Assembly (NCBI GenBank): GCA_002011085.2
Contig: MTMB02000001.1
Location: forward strand, 167,820-231,819
DNA from: Candidatus Geothermarchaeum rappei
Lineage (GTDB): Archaea > Thermoproteota > Nitrososphaeria > Geothermarchaeales > JDFR-13
Length of the DNA: 64,000 nucleotides
Direction: 5' to 3'
Shown here: in pieces, positions 52,739 through 63,850 of the stretch
Layout: each line of letters begins with the position of its first letter
Position numbering within the stretch: the first letter of the stretch is position 1
Program-made: the position numbers and the translations under genes
Notes under the pieces: model-generated
Told to the model about the DNA's origin: nothing
Database searches by the model: none
The model's input: the letters and a program-made list of their open reading frames with translations, nothing else

Positions 52739-55416
52739 TCAAACAACCTCCTCTGACCAAATTTATATTTAATTTCACTTATCAATTTATCTTTACTACT
52801 TAAGAATCCATCAAGAAGCTTCTTCTCAGTACTTTCAAGTGGAAGGGTTTCTGATATTGCTTGAGCAACTCTATAAAAAGTTTCTTTCACACCATATCCC
52901 GTTTCCAAGAGAACATTCTTCATCTCCTCCTTCCTTCCTTCCCTCCATAGTAGCAAAACCTTATGTAAAACATCTATCAACTCATTTGAATCTTCAATCT
53001 CCTCAAGTTTCCTTTCATGCGGCCCTAGAACCCTTATGTACTCCTTCTCCTTCTTGATAAACCCTTTATTCCACTCCCTTTCAAGGTCTAGACCCGCGCT
53101 CTGAGCAAGTTTCCTAGCGTCGTCAAAATGCACTTTAGCTTCTCCATAAGTCCAACGCCAAAGTATATAGAACCTCGTTAGTTGAGAAAGCTCTTCTGCA
53201 ACACCATTATGTAAAATCTGTCTAACTGCATAATCTGTAACGATTTCGCGAACATATTCAAGTAGTTCTCTGGCCGTTATCTCCTTTCCCTCGTAATTCA
53301 TTATTTTTTTATATTTTCCAAAAATTTCTATGGCTGAGCCGATAGCTGCAATGAAGTAATCTGATCCACTTATTCCTTCTCCCCATAGAGTTTCAAGTTT
53401 TTTGTATATATGATTCTTTATTTCTTCTTTTACTTCATTGAGCCAACCTGTATCTTTTCTTTTCATTTTTCTACAAACGAAGTATATAGAAGAGGCTAGA
53501 GCGGCGGATTCCTTAGCTCTTAAGCGGGACTTCATTTCTGTATCAATAGGCCAGGATGCAGTTGGGACAAGGTCTGTTTCTAAAAGAGAGTTTATGAGAG
53601 TTTCCCAACCAGAAGTAGATTTGTGAGTATAAACGATGGTTGCAATGCCGTCTGGCTTTAAAACCCTTGAGATTTCTTTGAAAGCTTCTTTAAGCATGCC
53701 TTCGAAGTATTTTTTACCTGCTTCAAAACTACCTTTGTTATGAGAATAGGCAACAATCTCTTTTGTTTTTGGCGTGAGCATAGTCATGAAAAGCTCTGGA
53801 TACAAATCGCCTAGGCTTCTTTTGAGCCAAACATAGAAGAAGTCAGAGAGATAAGAATAAGGGACATTGTCGTAATACGGGGGATCTGTAAAGACAGCAT
53901 CAAAGTAGTTATCAGGAAATGGAAGTTCTGTTGCAGAAGCATGATTCACCTTAGGAATCTGTGTTGGAGGAATCTGGGATAAGTGAAAGAGGACATTAAG
54001 AATATTGTTTTCTAAAATATTTTGATATGAATATCCCTTTTCTGAGAATACATTCGTCTCAATGTAATCCCAATTCATAGGTAATGCCTGTCTCGCAAAA
54101 GTTGTGGAAACCTTTTCCCAAGTTCCATCCCAATGACATATAGTTGAATTTGTATCTGCCATTCTACTGGGTATTAATCCCAAATAACTCACTACTGCCT
54201 TTGCATATTCTTCATCATATCCTTCACTAATCATCTTATCATATGCTTTTCTTACCTTCTCTGTAAACGTGATTAGAGTGAGCTTTTGACGAGAGTTAAA
54301 AAGATCATCCCATTTGAGCATACCATAACGTTGGACGCGAAAACCAAGGGTTTCTTTTGGTGGTAACTCTTCATCTGGTACGGGATCAATTCCCCATTCC
54401 TCCATAAGTTTTGCCCTTTTCTTCTCTAAATATTTCTCTGCTTCATTAAATACTTCTAAATCTCTTTTTGTGGCTAACCTATATCTCTTTCCAGATACAC
54501 CAGGTTTGTACAGCACAACTGCGACCATTCTCTGTCCAGCTTTTCCTTCCTGAAAGAGTTTTCTTGTGGTTTTATCGTCAATTACAGAACCACAGACAGG
54601 GCATGTTGCTATTGCCCTTGAAATTGTTCCCTTTGAAGGGTCAAATCCCTCTGGCATCTCCTCATATCCATCACCAACTATCTTAAATTTAACATAATTT
54701 CCATCTACGTATGGATATAGTGCCACTCTCTTCTTCTCCTTCTTCGCAAGCCAGAGCTGCCTCATAAGTGGGATCTCTGCGTTGCACCTGGGATTTTGAC
54801 ATGGTATTGTCCTTGCCCAGATATATCCAATGGGTATTTCCTCTTCAACCGCTGTTCCAAATAGATCTCTAGTAGTTTTTTTATCAGTAGGATAGAATCT
54901 ACCTATTTCTTTCTTTGCTTCGTTCAATACCCACTGACCCCATTTTCTGACGTCTTCGATAAGTTTTTCTCTATATTTCTGTGGATATTCAAGTGTACAT
55001 TTGAGAATTAAAACTGCTACTGGATTGTATTCAATTGCATAGGCTTTACACCCAAGTCTTAATGCTTCTAAGGGAATAGCCCCTCCTCCTGCGAAGGGAT
55101 CCAATATCCTTGGAGGTATCCCGTTATTTGTATTTAGAATTTCTTTTCTGGCCTTTTCAATTATAGGTAAGTTTAAGGAGTTTTCCCATTTTGATAACTC
55201 AATTATGAATTGTCTTTTCTTTTCCCATTCCTCGGGAGTCTCTGGGGCAGGGATTAAAGCAGCATATGATGTGGCCCTAGAAGAGGCTAGGGGCCTTCGA
55301 GCCCACCATATATGAAGAGTGGATATATGACCATGTCGAATGTTTTTCTCTTTAGCCGAAATCTCGCTCACTTCTTTAACTGGAAAACTTACTTCAATAA
55401 ATCTCTTTCCACTCAT
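52735..55416 (-). CDS. DUF1156 N6-adenine-type DNA methylase, defence-island component
   Basis: 893-residue methyltransferase (COG1743). It opens with [20 protein letters not shown] then [20 protein letters not shown], the DUF1156 signature. SAM motif [16 protein letters not shown] near residue 104, catalytic motif FTDPPYYDN near 509 (amino-methylase type). A zinc-ribbon insertion lies between (CQNPRC ... CPVC). It would modify host DNA so that the partner helicase/nuclease spares it, or serve as a sensor. The ATG at 55416 overlaps the helicase stop (ATGA); an ATG at 55425 adds three residues. Confidence 0.9.
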   Translation of the reverse strand: MSGKRFIEVSFPVKEVSEISAKEKNIRHGHISTLHIWWARRPLASSRATSYAALIPAPETPEEWEKKRQFIIELSKWENSLNLPIIEKARKEILNTNNGIPPRILDPFAGGGAIPLEALRLGCKAYAIEYNPVAVLILKCTLEYPQKYREKLIEDVRKWGQWVLNEAKKEIGRFYPTDKKTTRDLFGTAVEEEIPIGYIWARTIPCQNPRCNAEIPLMRQLWLAKKEKKRVALYPYVDGNYVKFKIVGDGYEEMPEGFDPSKGTISRAIATCPVCGSVIDDKTTRKLFQEGKAGQRMVAVVLYKPGVSGKRYRLATKRDLEVFNEAEKYLEKKRAKLMEEWGIDPVPDEELPPKETLGFRVQRYGMLKWDDLFNSRQKLTLITFTEKVRKAYDKMISEGYDEEYAKAVVSYLGLIPSRMADTNSTICHWDGTWEKVSTTFARQALPMNWDYIETNVFSEKGYSYQNILENNILNVLFHLSQIPPTQIPKVNHASATELPFPDNYFDAVFTDPPYYDNVPYSYLSDFFYVWLKRSLGDLYPELFMTMLTPKTKEIVAYSHNKGSFEAGKKYFEGMLKEAFKEISRVLKPDGIATIVYTHKSTSGWETLINSLLETDLVPTASWPIDTEMKSRLRAKESAALASSIYFVCRKMKRKDTGWLNEVKEEIKNHIYKKLETLWGEGISGSDYFIAAIGSAIEIFGKYKKIMNYEGKEITARELLEYVREIVTDYAVRQILHNGVAEELSQLTRFYILWRWTYGEAKVHFDDARKLAQSAGLDLEREWNKGFIKKEKEYIRVLGPHERKLEEIEDSNELIDVLHKVLLLWREGRKEEMKNVLLETGYGVKETFYRVAQAISETLPLESTEKKLLDGFLSSKDKLISEIKYKFGQRRLFE

Positions 55417-58400
55417 TTTCTCCATACCTCTACATTCTTACTTTTCCATTCGTCTTCAGACACTATATACCGGACAATCTCAACTTTCTCTTGTGGCTTA
55501 ATGTTCTCTGCTGGATTATTAACTATGTATAAAGTTGGATTAGTTGCTGCATTAACAACAATATATAGCCAATATTGCTTTCCGAATCTCTTAGCCTTAA
55601 ACCATTCATTAGGTGTTAAAGCAACTTCGCCCTCTCCAGCTCTTGCTTTAACCTCTATATATCTGATTTCACCCTTTCCTTTAGAACGAATATCATATCC
55701 CAGGTTTTCTTTGGATACGTCCTCTGGCTCTCTTCCATTTATCCTTTCGTATTCCATTGCTATCTCCATGCCAATTTTCTCTATCTCTTCACTCTCTACC
55801 ATTTTATCCTTTTCGGGGATAACTCTAATAACGGTTAAAAGCTCTGGCATTGATATTGATAAGCTCTGCTCTTGCTCTATTTCTTCCTTAAGCGCTCTTT
55901 TGGCTTCTTCATATCTTTTTTTCTGCTCTTCTTTGTTTCTGATTACTATCTCCACCTTCTCGCCCCTATCTTTTCTTTCATATAACTCTGTAAGAGCTGC
56001 ATCAATATCCCATATTAAATAATCAAGAGATCTTAATCCATATTTTCTTTTAATCTCAGTTTGTCTTCTTCTTTCTTTCATAATTTCTTCTTTATATCTT
56101 TCAACTGATTTAATTACAAATGGTATAACTTTACTCTCATTTGGCTTGATTGGGTCAACGGAAGATTTACATGGTGAGAGATCCCATATAATAGCAGGAT
56201 TTATTTCTCTAATCTCTCTTCCGTCATCATATATAGCTAGTATTTTTCTTCCAGCGACTTGCCCTTTTCCATCAAACACTTCACCAATATAAATCCAGAT
56301 ATACCCGTTAAGTACTCCGGAGGGATCCTTGAAAACAGCACCTCTCCTAGCGTCTTCACTAAATTTGTTCTCTATCCATTTTAATAACGCTTCTAATAGA
56401 GGATGTCCAAAGGATATGAATTCGACATCAGGATTTTTAAAAGCAAGGTCTCTATCAAACGTTGCCTTTGGATATCTTCTCATCAACAATCCATATTTAT
56501 TTTTAAATTCAGTACTTTCAGCTATTCTCCTTATTTCATAAGGAATGGAGTCTATGGCGATGAATCCACTTCTGAGTTCTCTGATCCTCCCTCCCGCCTT
56601 TTTAAAAGCCTTTTTGAAGAATTCTTCTACGTACTCTGGGATGAGTCTATGTTCTTTGGCTCTATCTGCCATCTCTCTTATTTTTGTGTAGTCTATGAAT
56701 CTAGTAGCTAATGACTCGCCTAAGGCTTCTTTTATTTTAGAAATATATTCTTCATCAGGCTCTATATCTAACTCCTCCAATATCTCATCCAAGCTCTTTG
56801 CATTTGTTATAGCATCGATAACAAGCTGATACAAGTTTCTACCTTCAAAAACCTCACCTATGACATCAAAGACCCTATCACTTCCCAGCTTACTTTTTAT
56901 CTCTTCAAGCTTATCGAACATTTTTGCCAAAACACGCCCTTCTCTAGTATCAATTGCAACTAAGTTAAAGATATATACGTCTTTCTGTTGTCCATATCTA
57001 TGTATTCTCCCCATCCTTTGTTCTAGCCTATTTGGATTCCAAGGAATATCATAGTTAATCATTATATGGCAGAACTGTAGATTTATACCTTCTCCAGCCG
57101 CCTCAGTTGCTATCATAATATCTGTCTCATCTCTAAATATTTTCTCCGCTCTTATCCTATCTTCTATTTTCATGCCTCCATGTATATAATTCACTTTGTA
57201 TCCCCAGCTTCTTATTTTACTAACCAAATATTCCAGTGTATCTTTTGACTCAGTAAATATGAGTATTTTGGGGTTCCCGTTCATTTCCTTGATTTTCTTG
57301 AATCCTTCTTCAATAGCTTTTTTAAGTTCTTTAAGTTTGACCTCTTCACCACTTTCGATTACCATTTTTGCTTTCTCTATTAACCTGCTTAGAGTTTTTA
57401 TCTCTCTTTCAAGTTCTAAGGGGTCCTTTGCTAATGTGATTAGCTCCCATTTCTCCTCCCTTTTCCATCTTTCACTTTCCTCTAAATCTTCAATCTCCTC
57501 TAGATCAATTGACTTTATCTCTTCGGGTCTCTCTTCACCTTTCAAAATTTTCTCTAACCTATCTTTTCTTCTTATTAAGGACTTGAGTAGAGCGTAAGTA
57601 CTTGATGCCATTCTTCTTTGAAGTATCATGAGGGCAAAAGCTATGTTTCTCTTTTTATCAAGCATTAATGCTTTATTAAATTGATTAATTACATAACTTG
57701 ACACTGCGTAATAGAGTTCTCTCTCAAGATTAGATAGCCTAAATTTTATTGTTATAGGGAACCTCCTTGTAAATATTGGTTTGCCATTAAAATCTCTTAA
57801 ATCCTCCTTAAGTCTCCTTATAAAGAGAGGATTGTCTCTATTTCTTAGTGATTCTTGTATCATCTCCTGTGAAGCAAAGAAACCAGGTACCAAGAGATCT
57901 AAAAAAAGCCTAAACCTTTCAGGATCTCCACTATGAGGAGTCGCTGTTAAGAATAATAGATGATTAGAGTTTTTTGATAGGACTTCACCTAATTTATATC
58001 TTTGTGTCTTCTCGATTTTATTTCCGTATCTGTATGCCGACATTTTGTGAGCTTCATCGACAATCACCAGATCCCATTCCACAGATGCTAAGCTCTTAAG
58101 TATATCATCTTGCTTAGCAAAGTCAATAGACGTAATCACTTGATCATTAATTTCCCACGGGTTCTCACCATAATGAGCTTCAAATGTAGCACGATCGACT
58201 ACAGTAAATTTTTCGTCGAACTTCTCTTTTAACTCTCTCCTCCACTGATCTTTAAGATGACCAGGTACGACAATTAGTGTTCTTCTAACTATTCCCCGTA
58301 GTTTCAATTCTTTAAGTATAAGTCCAGCCATTATAGTTTTACCTGCTCCAGGATCATCTGCTATCAGAAACCTTATCCTTGGTTGTTTTAGAACGTACCC

Positions 58401-58724
58401 GTAGACTGCTTCTATCTGGAATGGTAGTGGGTCTATTTTGGATACATTCATGGCTAGTAGTGGATCAAAAAGAGATGCATACTTATAACGTGTGGCTTCA
58501 ATTACTAAAAATGTGTTTTCAGGATCTGATGAAAAATCTATTACGTGTTCAACTACCTTCAATGTAGATAGCTCTTCTTTTCTAATTAGTCGATTGATAT
58601 GTTGACGAGTATTAATGGTTGAACCTATAATGTGAATATATTCACCACGGTCCTCTATCTTCTCTACTTTAATGGGCTCTTTCCAGTAAGGACCTTTGAT
58701 TATACTTCCCTCCTTTATTTCCAT
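55413..58724 (-). CDS. SNF2-family helicase with C-terminal DUF3883 nuclease-like domain
   Basis: 1103-residue superfamily-2 ATPase. Walker [13 protein letters not shown] (about 122-133), DEAH box [10 protein letters not shown] (about 217-226), TATPHSG, and the C-lobe GEGINLQFC and [11 protein letters not shown]. Residues about 1010-1070 read [20 protein letters not shown], a DUF3883/Mrr-like PD-(D/E)XK pattern (D ... ExK). Helicases of this type are DrmD-like and are known from DISARM and related defence clusters. First gene of helicase-methylase-DUF499, all joined by ATGA overlaps. TATA-like TATTAAATT lies about 35 nt upstream, and GGGGCGGG forms the ribosome site. Confidence 0.9.
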   Translation of the reverse strand: MEIKEGSIIKGPYWKEPIKVEKIEDRGEYIHIIGSTINTRQHINRLIRKEELSTLKVVEHVIDFSSDPENTFLVIEATRYKYASLFDPLLAMNVSKIDPLPFQIEAVYGYVLKQPRIRFLIADDPGAGKTIMAGLILKELKLRGIVRRTLIVVPGHLKDQWRRELKEKFDEKFTVVDRATFEAHYGENPWEINDQVITSIDFAKQDDILKSLASVEWDLVIVDEAHKMSAYRYGNKIEKTQRYKLGEVLSKNSNHLLFLTATPHSGDPERFRLFLDLLVPGFFASQEMIQESLRNRDNPLFIRRLKEDLRDFNGKPIFTRRFPITIKFRLSNLERELYYAVSSYVINQFNKALMLDKKRNIAFALMILQRRMASSTYALLKSLIRRKDRLEKILKGEERPEEIKSIDLEEIEDLEESERWKREEKWELITLAKDPLELEREIKTLSRLIEKAKMVIESGEEVKLKELKKAIEEGFKKIKEMNGNPKILIFTESKDTLEYLVSKIRSWGYKVNYIHGGMKIEDRIRAEKIFRDETDIMIATEAAGEGINLQFCHIMINYDIPWNPNRLEQRMGRIHRYGQQKDVYIFNLVAIDTREGRVLAKMFDKLEEIKSKLGSDRVFDVIGEVFEGRNLYQLVIDAITNAKSLDEILEELDIEPDEEYISKIKEALGESLATRFIDYTKIREMADRAKEHRLIPEYVEEFFKKAFKKAGGRIRELRSGFIAIDSIPYEIRRIAESTEFKNKYGLLMRRYPKATFDRDLAFKNPDVEFISFGHPLLEALLKWIENKFSEDARRGAVFKDPSGVLNGYIWIYIGEVFDGKGQVAGRKILAIYDDGREIREINPAIIWDLSPCKSSVDPIKPNESKVIPFVIKSVERYKEEIMKERRRQTEIKRKYGLRSLDYLIWDIDAALTELYERKDRGEKVEIVIRNKEEQKKRYEEAKRALKEEIEQEQSLSISMPELLTVIRVIPEKDKMVESEEIEKIGMEIAMEYERINGREPEDVSKENLGYDIRSKGKGEIRYIEVKARAGEGEVALTPNEWFKAKRFGKQYWLYIVVNAATNPTLYIVNNPAENIKPQEKVEIVRYIVSEDEWKSKNVEVWRK

Positions 58725-59283
58725 TAATACCCGCCCCGAATCTTTCTTTTCAATTTAATACAAAGATGATGTAACGTAACGTCTAACGAAAATATATTAT
58801 GTAAAGCCAATAGAAAAATTATTTCATTTTTTGTATCATTTCAAATCATTTTTAATGTCGTTTAATACAAATAGGAAAAAAATTATAGATTCAAATAAAA
58901 TGACCTTTTTAATCACAACCGAACATTGACTTTGCGTTATCCAGATATTTGTAATCTTAAGAGTTATCGCTAAGATTTTAGATAAGAGATATGATTGATT
59001 AAAAATCTTAATGATTATCATGATACCGTCTGAAATGGAAATAACGTATGAGGATTAAATTACATAAGCCAAGGCATAGATATTGAAAATATGATAAGTA
59101 ATCAGTCCATAATCAGAAACACAATCAGGGATATGGATACATATTATGTAAGTCCATGGATTATTAATATCTATTAATTGGGAAGTATGAGAGACTCTGA
59201 GTATATTTTCTTGAAGCTTTTTATAATAATTTGATTAAATAGTTAAATTTTAGAAAGGTTATAAATAATTTTGGTTAGGTAGA
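58725..59283. other. AT-rich divergent intergenic region
   Basis: About 560 nt with no supportable gene. It carries the two divergent promoters: TATTAAATT near 58757-58765 for the helicase operon and GTTATAAATAA at 59258-59268 for the Shedu-like gene. The latter lies about 20 nt before the TTG start, so that transcript is probably leaderless. Several short A/T runs, no clear repeats. Confidence 0.6.
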
Positions 59284-60258
59284 TTGACGGATGAAGAAAA
59301 ATCTTTTGATTTTATAGATCTATCTAATCTAGAAGAAATATACAGTGATACATATAATGAAGATAATTATGCAGCTAAAATTTCTCTAGCAAAAACAAAG
59401 CGAGGAGATGAAGGAATTAAAATTAGAACGAAGAGAACTAATATTCCTAAAGAACATGGGCCAGGGATATGGATTCCAAAAAGTATTGATTTAAGAAAGT
59501 GGTTCTTATGGTTTAAAGAAAACTTTTATAAAATTGTAAATAGTATTTGGAGGAAAGGCATTGATCTAAAAGTCGAATTGGAAAAGAGAGAAGAAGAGAT
59601 CGAGCAGTTGAAGAAAGAGCTGGAATTAACTAGAAAAGAGCTAGAGAAGAAGCAACAAGAACGAGATAGATTGGAATTAGAATTGAAGCTCGCAAGAGAA
59701 GTAATAGATAAAGTGGATGATTATAAAAGAAGCCTTGACTCATTTATTGAGATGGTTGAGACGAGTGTTAAGGAAGACAGAAATATAGAGCATGAGATTA
59801 AATCTTTTCTCAAAGAAAACAAATGGATTCTCGGCTTGGATTGTGAGGTTAGAGCCTCAGAGAAAAGCATAGATCCGTCATATAGGATTGATATGCATAT
59901 CGAGACAGATATTGGCCAGCATAAGATATTTGAGTTTAAAAGCCCAAACAAAAAAATATTCAGAAGGAATCTCACATCTATCACAGAAGAGGTTTCTAGA
60001 GGGTTACATCAATTGATTATGTATCTGAGACACGCTGATGTATATAGCTATTGGCGCTCTTCTTCGCTGTATGGAGTTCAAGCTCCTTTAGGAGTTCTAT
60101 TGATTGGGTATAATTTAACGGAGCCAGAGAAAACAATGTTGGAGGAATGGAATAGACACCTAAGACCACATATTAGAATAATAACGTATGATAGTGTAAT
60201 ATCTTCAGCAAAACGAACTCTCTCACATATAACACAAATTAAAAAACAAATAGAGTGA
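59284..60258 (+). CDS. Shedu-like (DUF4263) PD-(D/E)XK nuclease with coiled coil
   Basis: 324-residue protein. A variable N-terminus is followed by a strong coiled coil (about 95-150, EEEIEQLKKELELTRKELEK) and a C-terminal nuclease domain (about 160-320). The core is IEHEIKSFLKENKWILGLDC, YRIDMHI and HKIFEFKSPNKK. D203 and E217-x-K219 form the PD-(D/E)XK triad, the layout of Shedu/DUF4263 defence nucleases. TTG start with a TATA box placing the transcript start near it. Forms an operon with a 59-aa protein and a zinc-hook ATPase, which differs from the single-gene Shedu system. Confidence 0.82.
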   Translation: MTDEEKSFDFIDLSNLEEIYSDTYNEDNYAAKISLAKTKRGDEGIKIRTKRTNIPKEHGPGIWIPKSIDLRKWFLWFKENFYKIVNSIWRKGIDLKVELEKREEEIEQLKKELELTRKELEKKQQERDRLELELKLAREVIDKVDDYKRSLDSFIEMVETSVKEDRNIEHEIKSFLKENKWILGLDCEVRASEKSIDPSYRIDMHIETDIGQHKIFEFKSPNKKIFRRNLTSITEEVSRGLHQLIMYLRHADVYSYWRSSSLYGVQAPLGVLLIGYNLTEPEKTMLEEWNRHLRPHIRIITYDSVISSAKRTLSHITQIKKQIE

Positions 60259-60263
60259 TAATT

Positions 60264-60440
60264 ATGGATTTAAAAGAAGAAATTCTTGAGGAATATTTCA
60301 AAAAGCTTGGGAAGGTCGATGATTTTCCACAGTCAGTTATAGAGGATCTCAAAAAACTTTTTGAGGATATACAGGCTTTCTCAAAGGAATCTGTTATGGA
60401 AATAATAATTAGGTGGTACGATAGTGTCTCTCAGGATTAA
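60264..60440 (+). CDS. Small acidic helical protein in the Shedu-like module
   Basis: 58-residue, predicted all-helical protein (MDLKEEILEEYFKKLGKVDD then VIEDLKKLFEDIQAFSKESV). Unrecognised. It sits between the nuclease and the ATPase genes, with the ATG 5 nt past the nuclease stop and its own stop 17 nt inside the ATPase gene. The tight packing suggests a structural or adaptor subunit of the same complex. Confidence 0.65.
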   Translation: MDLKEEILEEYFKKLGKVDDFPQSVIEDLKKLFEDIQAFSKESVMEIIIRWYDSVSQD

Positions 60441-62808
60441 GAAAATTTATATCCGTGCTTTTAGAGGTATCGTAGATTTAGAATTAGATCTTAATGGAAA
60501 GAGTTTATTAGTTTATGGTGACAACGGAACGGGGAAAAGTTCTATCGTGGATGCTATTGAGTTCTTTTTTACAGGTAAGGTGACTCCTCTAACGGGAGTC
60601 GAAGAATTGTCTATTCGACGTCATGCTCCTCATGTTAAATTTAAAGCTAATGATGTAAAAGTTTCAATGATGTTTACTTCTGAGCCTTCAACCTTAACTA
60701 GAACTTTAGACTCTGCATATTCATTACCACCTCAGTTTAAAGATTATTTTGAAGTTACGCAAAAGGGGACTTTCATTCTCCGTAGGTCTCAGCTTCTCGT
60801 TTTTATAAATAGTAAACCAGCAGACAGATATAGAGCGATAGGAAATATTATTGGCGTAGAATCTCTTGACAATATAGAACTTGAATTAATGCGATTGAGA
60901 GATGAGCTAAAGGGAAAGATGAAGTCAAAGGAAAAAGGATATAAAAAACTTCTTGAAAGGTTATCTAAAACTACAAAGAAAAAAATTAATGACATTGATG
61001 ATGTAATTAAAACCTTAAATGATTTATTAAAAAAAGCAAATCTCCCTCTAATTAAATCTCTAAACGAAGTTACCAACTACCCTGAAAAATTACATGACAT
61101 TAAAGAAGCTTCTGATAAGGAGAAGAAAATTCGATTCTTAAATGAAATTTCTAATAGTATAAAAAAATTGCTTATAGATTTGAAGGATATTAGTATCCAC
61201 ATGAAAACATATGATGCCAAGCTAATACAATTCATTAAACCTGAAATGGAAAAATATTTATCAGAATTAAAACTACTTAAATATGGAAAAATCCTCCTAG
61301 AAAAGGAAACATTAGATCGTTGCCCATTATGTAACCAAAGAATTAATAGAAACAAGGTTCTTAGAGAAATAAGTGATCGTCTTAAGTTTTACGAAGAGTT
61401 TTCAAAAGAGGCGTCCGAATTAAGAGAGACCCGAAGTTCGTTGACAGAGGATCTGGAGAGGTTCGTAGAAAAACTAATCATATTACAGGACAAAATGAAA
61501 AAAATACCAGAACTTCATGAAGAAAGAGCTGAATTAGAAAGTAAATTGAATCTTTTAAAGGAGGCTAGAGATCTCTTAAAATCTGCTAAGAAGTTCACAA
61601 AGGAAACGTCTATAACTGAATATGCCGATTTAAATGTGGATATGGAGTATTTATTAAATGGTATACTGAAAAAATGCTCTAATATTTTAAAGACTGAATA
61701 TACCCCAAAAGAAAGGCGGATATTATCTCTTTTTATTTTAATAGGGCAGGTACTTGAATTAGCAAAAGATATAGTTAATGTACATTCCGAATTAAAGAAA
61801 TGTAAAGATTATCACAAGCTAGCCGAGACTATGTTTAATGTTTTTTCTCAGGTTAAGAAGAAAAGAATACAAAAGATATATGACAAAATTCAAGGTGATA
61901 TAGAAAAGTTTTATTCCATAATACATCCTAACGAACCTAGGAAAAACATTGAGTTAAAAGTTGTTTTTGGAAGACGAGCCAGTACAAAAATTAAAATAAA
62001 GTCCTTTGATAGAAAAGAAGATCCCCGAGCTTTAGAAAGTGAGGGTCATTTAGATTCTTTGGGACTATGTATATTCCTGGCTTTTGTGAAAAATTTCAAC
62101 AAAGGTTGTTCTCTTGTAGTTCTTGATGACGTAGTAACTACTGTGGATGCTAATCACAGAAGTAGAATCGCTCAGCTTTTATTAACAGAGTTTAGAGATT
62201 ACCAATTGATTATAACCACCCAAGACGAAGTATGGTACGAACAAATCACCAGTCTTCAAAGAGCATTGAAAATCCAAAATGAATTCATGAACCTGAAAAT
62301 TGTAAGATGGGAGGTAGATACGGGGCCATTTATTGAAAAATACAAGCCCAGATGGGAGTCAATATATACTAGATTGGAAAGTGGTGATAAAATTGGAGCA
62401 GGTGTTGACTGCAGAAGGTATCTTGAATGGCTTTTGAAAGAGATTTGTGAACGTTTCGAGGTTCCAGTTCGATTTAAAAAAGATAGTAAATACACAGTTT
62501 CAGAATTATTCGATCCTGTAGAAAAAAGGATTAGAGACAAATTAAAAGATTGCGATCTTAAAAATAAAATCCTAGATAAACTAAAAGATCTACGTTCCAC
62601 GTCGTTTATGGGAAATATTCTTTCACACGATAATACAGTGACCTTATCTTTAGAGGAAGTAAAAACATTCTGTAAAGCTGTACATGAACTTCATGAAGTC
62701 TTACTATGCCCTGACTGCGGTCGGTTTTTAAAATATTTTAGAGAATCTAAAATAATAAGATGCCCTAATCTTAAATGCAGTAGCACTAACAAAATAGAAA
62801 CATATTAG
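60424..62808 (+). CDS. RecF/Rad50-like SMC ATPase with zinc hook and C-terminal zinc ribbon
   Basis: 794-residue ATPase. N-terminal Walker A YGDNGTGKSSIVDAIEFFF (31-49). Coiled-coil arms meet at a zinc-hook-like DRCPLCNQRI (about 297-306). A signature-like SEGHLDSLGLCIFL and Walker B LVVLDDVVTTVD (about 563-574) follow, then a D-loop region and H-loop-like ITTQDEVWYE. After the ATPase there is a helical domain and a C-terminal zinc ribbon (LLCPDCGRFLK ... RCPNLKC). Similar to RecF-type AAA proteins in defence loci. GTG start overlaps the small protein gene. Probably senses DNA ends or phage DNA and controls the Shedu-like nuclease. Confidence 0.83.
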   Translation: MSLRIKKIYIRAFRGIVDLELDLNGKSLLVYGDNGTGKSSIVDAIEFFFTGKVTPLTGVEELSIRRHAPHVKFKANDVKVSMMFTSEPSTLTRTLDSAYSLPPQFKDYFEVTQKGTFILRRSQLLVFINSKPADRYRAIGNIIGVESLDNIELELMRLRDELKGKMKSKEKGYKKLLERLSKTTKKKINDIDDVIKTLNDLLKKANLPLIKSLNEVTNYPEKLHDIKEASDKEKKIRFLNEISNSIKKLLIDLKDISIHMKTYDAKLIQFIKPEMEKYLSELKLLKYGKILLEKETLDRCPLCNQRINRNKVLREISDRLKFYEEFSKEASELRETRSSLTEDLERFVEKLIILQDKMKKIPELHEERAELESKLNLLKEARDLLKSAKKFTKETSITEYADLNVDMEYLLNGILKKCSNILKTEYTPKERRILSLFILIGQVLELAKDIVNVHSELKKCKDYHKLAETMFNVFSQVKKKRIQKIYDKIQGDIEKFYSIIHPNEPRKNIELKVVFGRRASTKIKIKSFDRKEDPRALESEGHLDSLGLCIFLAFVKNFNKGCSLVVLDDVVTTVDANHRSRIAQLLLTEFRDYQLIITTQDEVWYEQITSLQRALKIQNEFMNLKIVRWEVDTGPFIEKYKPRWESIYTRLESGDKIGAGVDCRRYLEWLLKEICERFEVPVRFKKDSKYTVSELFDPVEKRIRDKLKDCDLKNKILDKLKDLRSTSFMGNILSHDNTVTLSLEEVKTFCKAVHELHEVLLCPDCGRFLKYFRESKIIRCPNLKCSSTNKIETY

Positions 62809-62834
62809 TTTTGACAGCTATCCCATTAAATTGT

Positions 62835-63752
62835 TTAGAATATCCCTAACTTAGTCTCAAGCCTTTTTATTTTGCGTTTTGACTCATATAGTTCTTGGAT
62901 ATCTTTTATTGTGAGTATTCTGAATACATTTTTTACTTCGTGGAATGATCCTTCTATCCATCTTCTTGCTTCATCAACTTTTTCTTCTGTTGTTATCAAT
63001 ACTGGTATAGCATTCCACAAGTCATATGCGTGTTTAAGTTTTATCAGATCTGAATGTAGGTTTCCTGAGATGTGTATTTCAAAGGCCATGTATGGGACGC
63101 TTTTAGCTGTTCTACGCCATACAACGTCTATAAGTTTATTTTCTATTGGATATTCCTTTTCAGGGTATTTACCTTGTATCTGTCCAATATCGTATATTAA
63201 GTCCTGAATAGTTTTATGATCGAGTTTAGTCGGACGTTTCATTATTTTATTTCTTGCTTCAAACTCATCTAGAATAGACTTGAATTTATTATATGGATAT
63301 GTTACTCCACTTTCATTAGGATCGCCGAAAACATATAATGACCATCTGTCTGATGGGGATCGGAATACGGGGATATTAAAACCAGAGGCTAGTTCTTCTC
63401 TCTTTATCGGTGTTACTGCATCAAATGCATCTAAACCGTCGTTTAACACTTCCTTAGGAATGATAAACTCCAGCTCTATCTGTAGAGGATACCCTATTGG
63501 ATTAAGAACCCAATATTTTACAGGCTCCTTATTGATATATCGATCTGATAGTCTACACTCAGCCCATATTCCTTTAACTCCCTTATGTTCGAAATATAGT
63601 AAAACGGGCATGTTCAACTCCAATCTATCAAATCTCTTTCGATTCACATTAGCTCTATCTAAAGGAAATCCCCACAATCCCTCTCTAATAATAGATTCAA
63701 AGTGTTTATGAGAACTACTCAACACATTTATCAACAAACCTTTTACTTTCAT
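62835..63752 (-). CDS. EVE-like domain fused to PD-(D/E)XK-like nuclease (modification-dependent type)
   Basis: 305 residues. The N-terminal 100 read like an EVE/PUA-fold domain (HFESIIREGLWGFPLDRANV, then MPVLLYFEHKGVKGIWAE and YPLQIELEF); such domains bind modified bases. The C-terminal half has a restriction-like core, ENKLIDVVWRR ... YMAFEIHISGNLHSDLIKLK, with D209 and E225-x-H227, an H in place of the usual catalytic K/Q. By analogy it would recognise modified phage DNA and cut it (type IV-like). ATG at 63752 behind GAGGAG. Convergent with the zinc-hook ATPase; probably in an operon with the partial gene to its right. Confidence 0.75.
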   Translation of the reverse strand: MKVKGLLINVLSSSHKHFESIIREGLWGFPLDRANVNRKRFDRLELNMPVLLYFEHKGVKGIWAECRLSDRYINKEPVKYWVLNPIGYPLQIELEFIIPKEVLNDGLDAFDAVTPIKREELASGFNIPVFRSPSDRWSLYVFGDPNESGVTYPYNKFKSILDEFEARNKIMKRPTKLDHKTIQDLIYDIGQIQGKYPEKEYPIENKLIDVVWRRTAKSVPYMAFEIHISGNLHSDLIKLKHAYDLWNAIPVLITTEEKVDEARRWIEGSFHEVKNVFRILTIKDIQELYESKRKIKRLETKLGIF

Positions 63753-63850
63753 AGTTACTCCTCGTAACCCTCTTGTTTATTAAAAATACTATTCTTAATG
63801 ATGTCTAAAATATTATTATCTCTTCTCCCAGTTGTCACTATATTTTCTGC

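Noticed and set aside
58836-59021. Minus-strand 61-codon reading frame in the divergent spacer
   Set aside because: Ile/Lys/Phe-rich as expected from AT-rich DNA, no ribosome site or motif.
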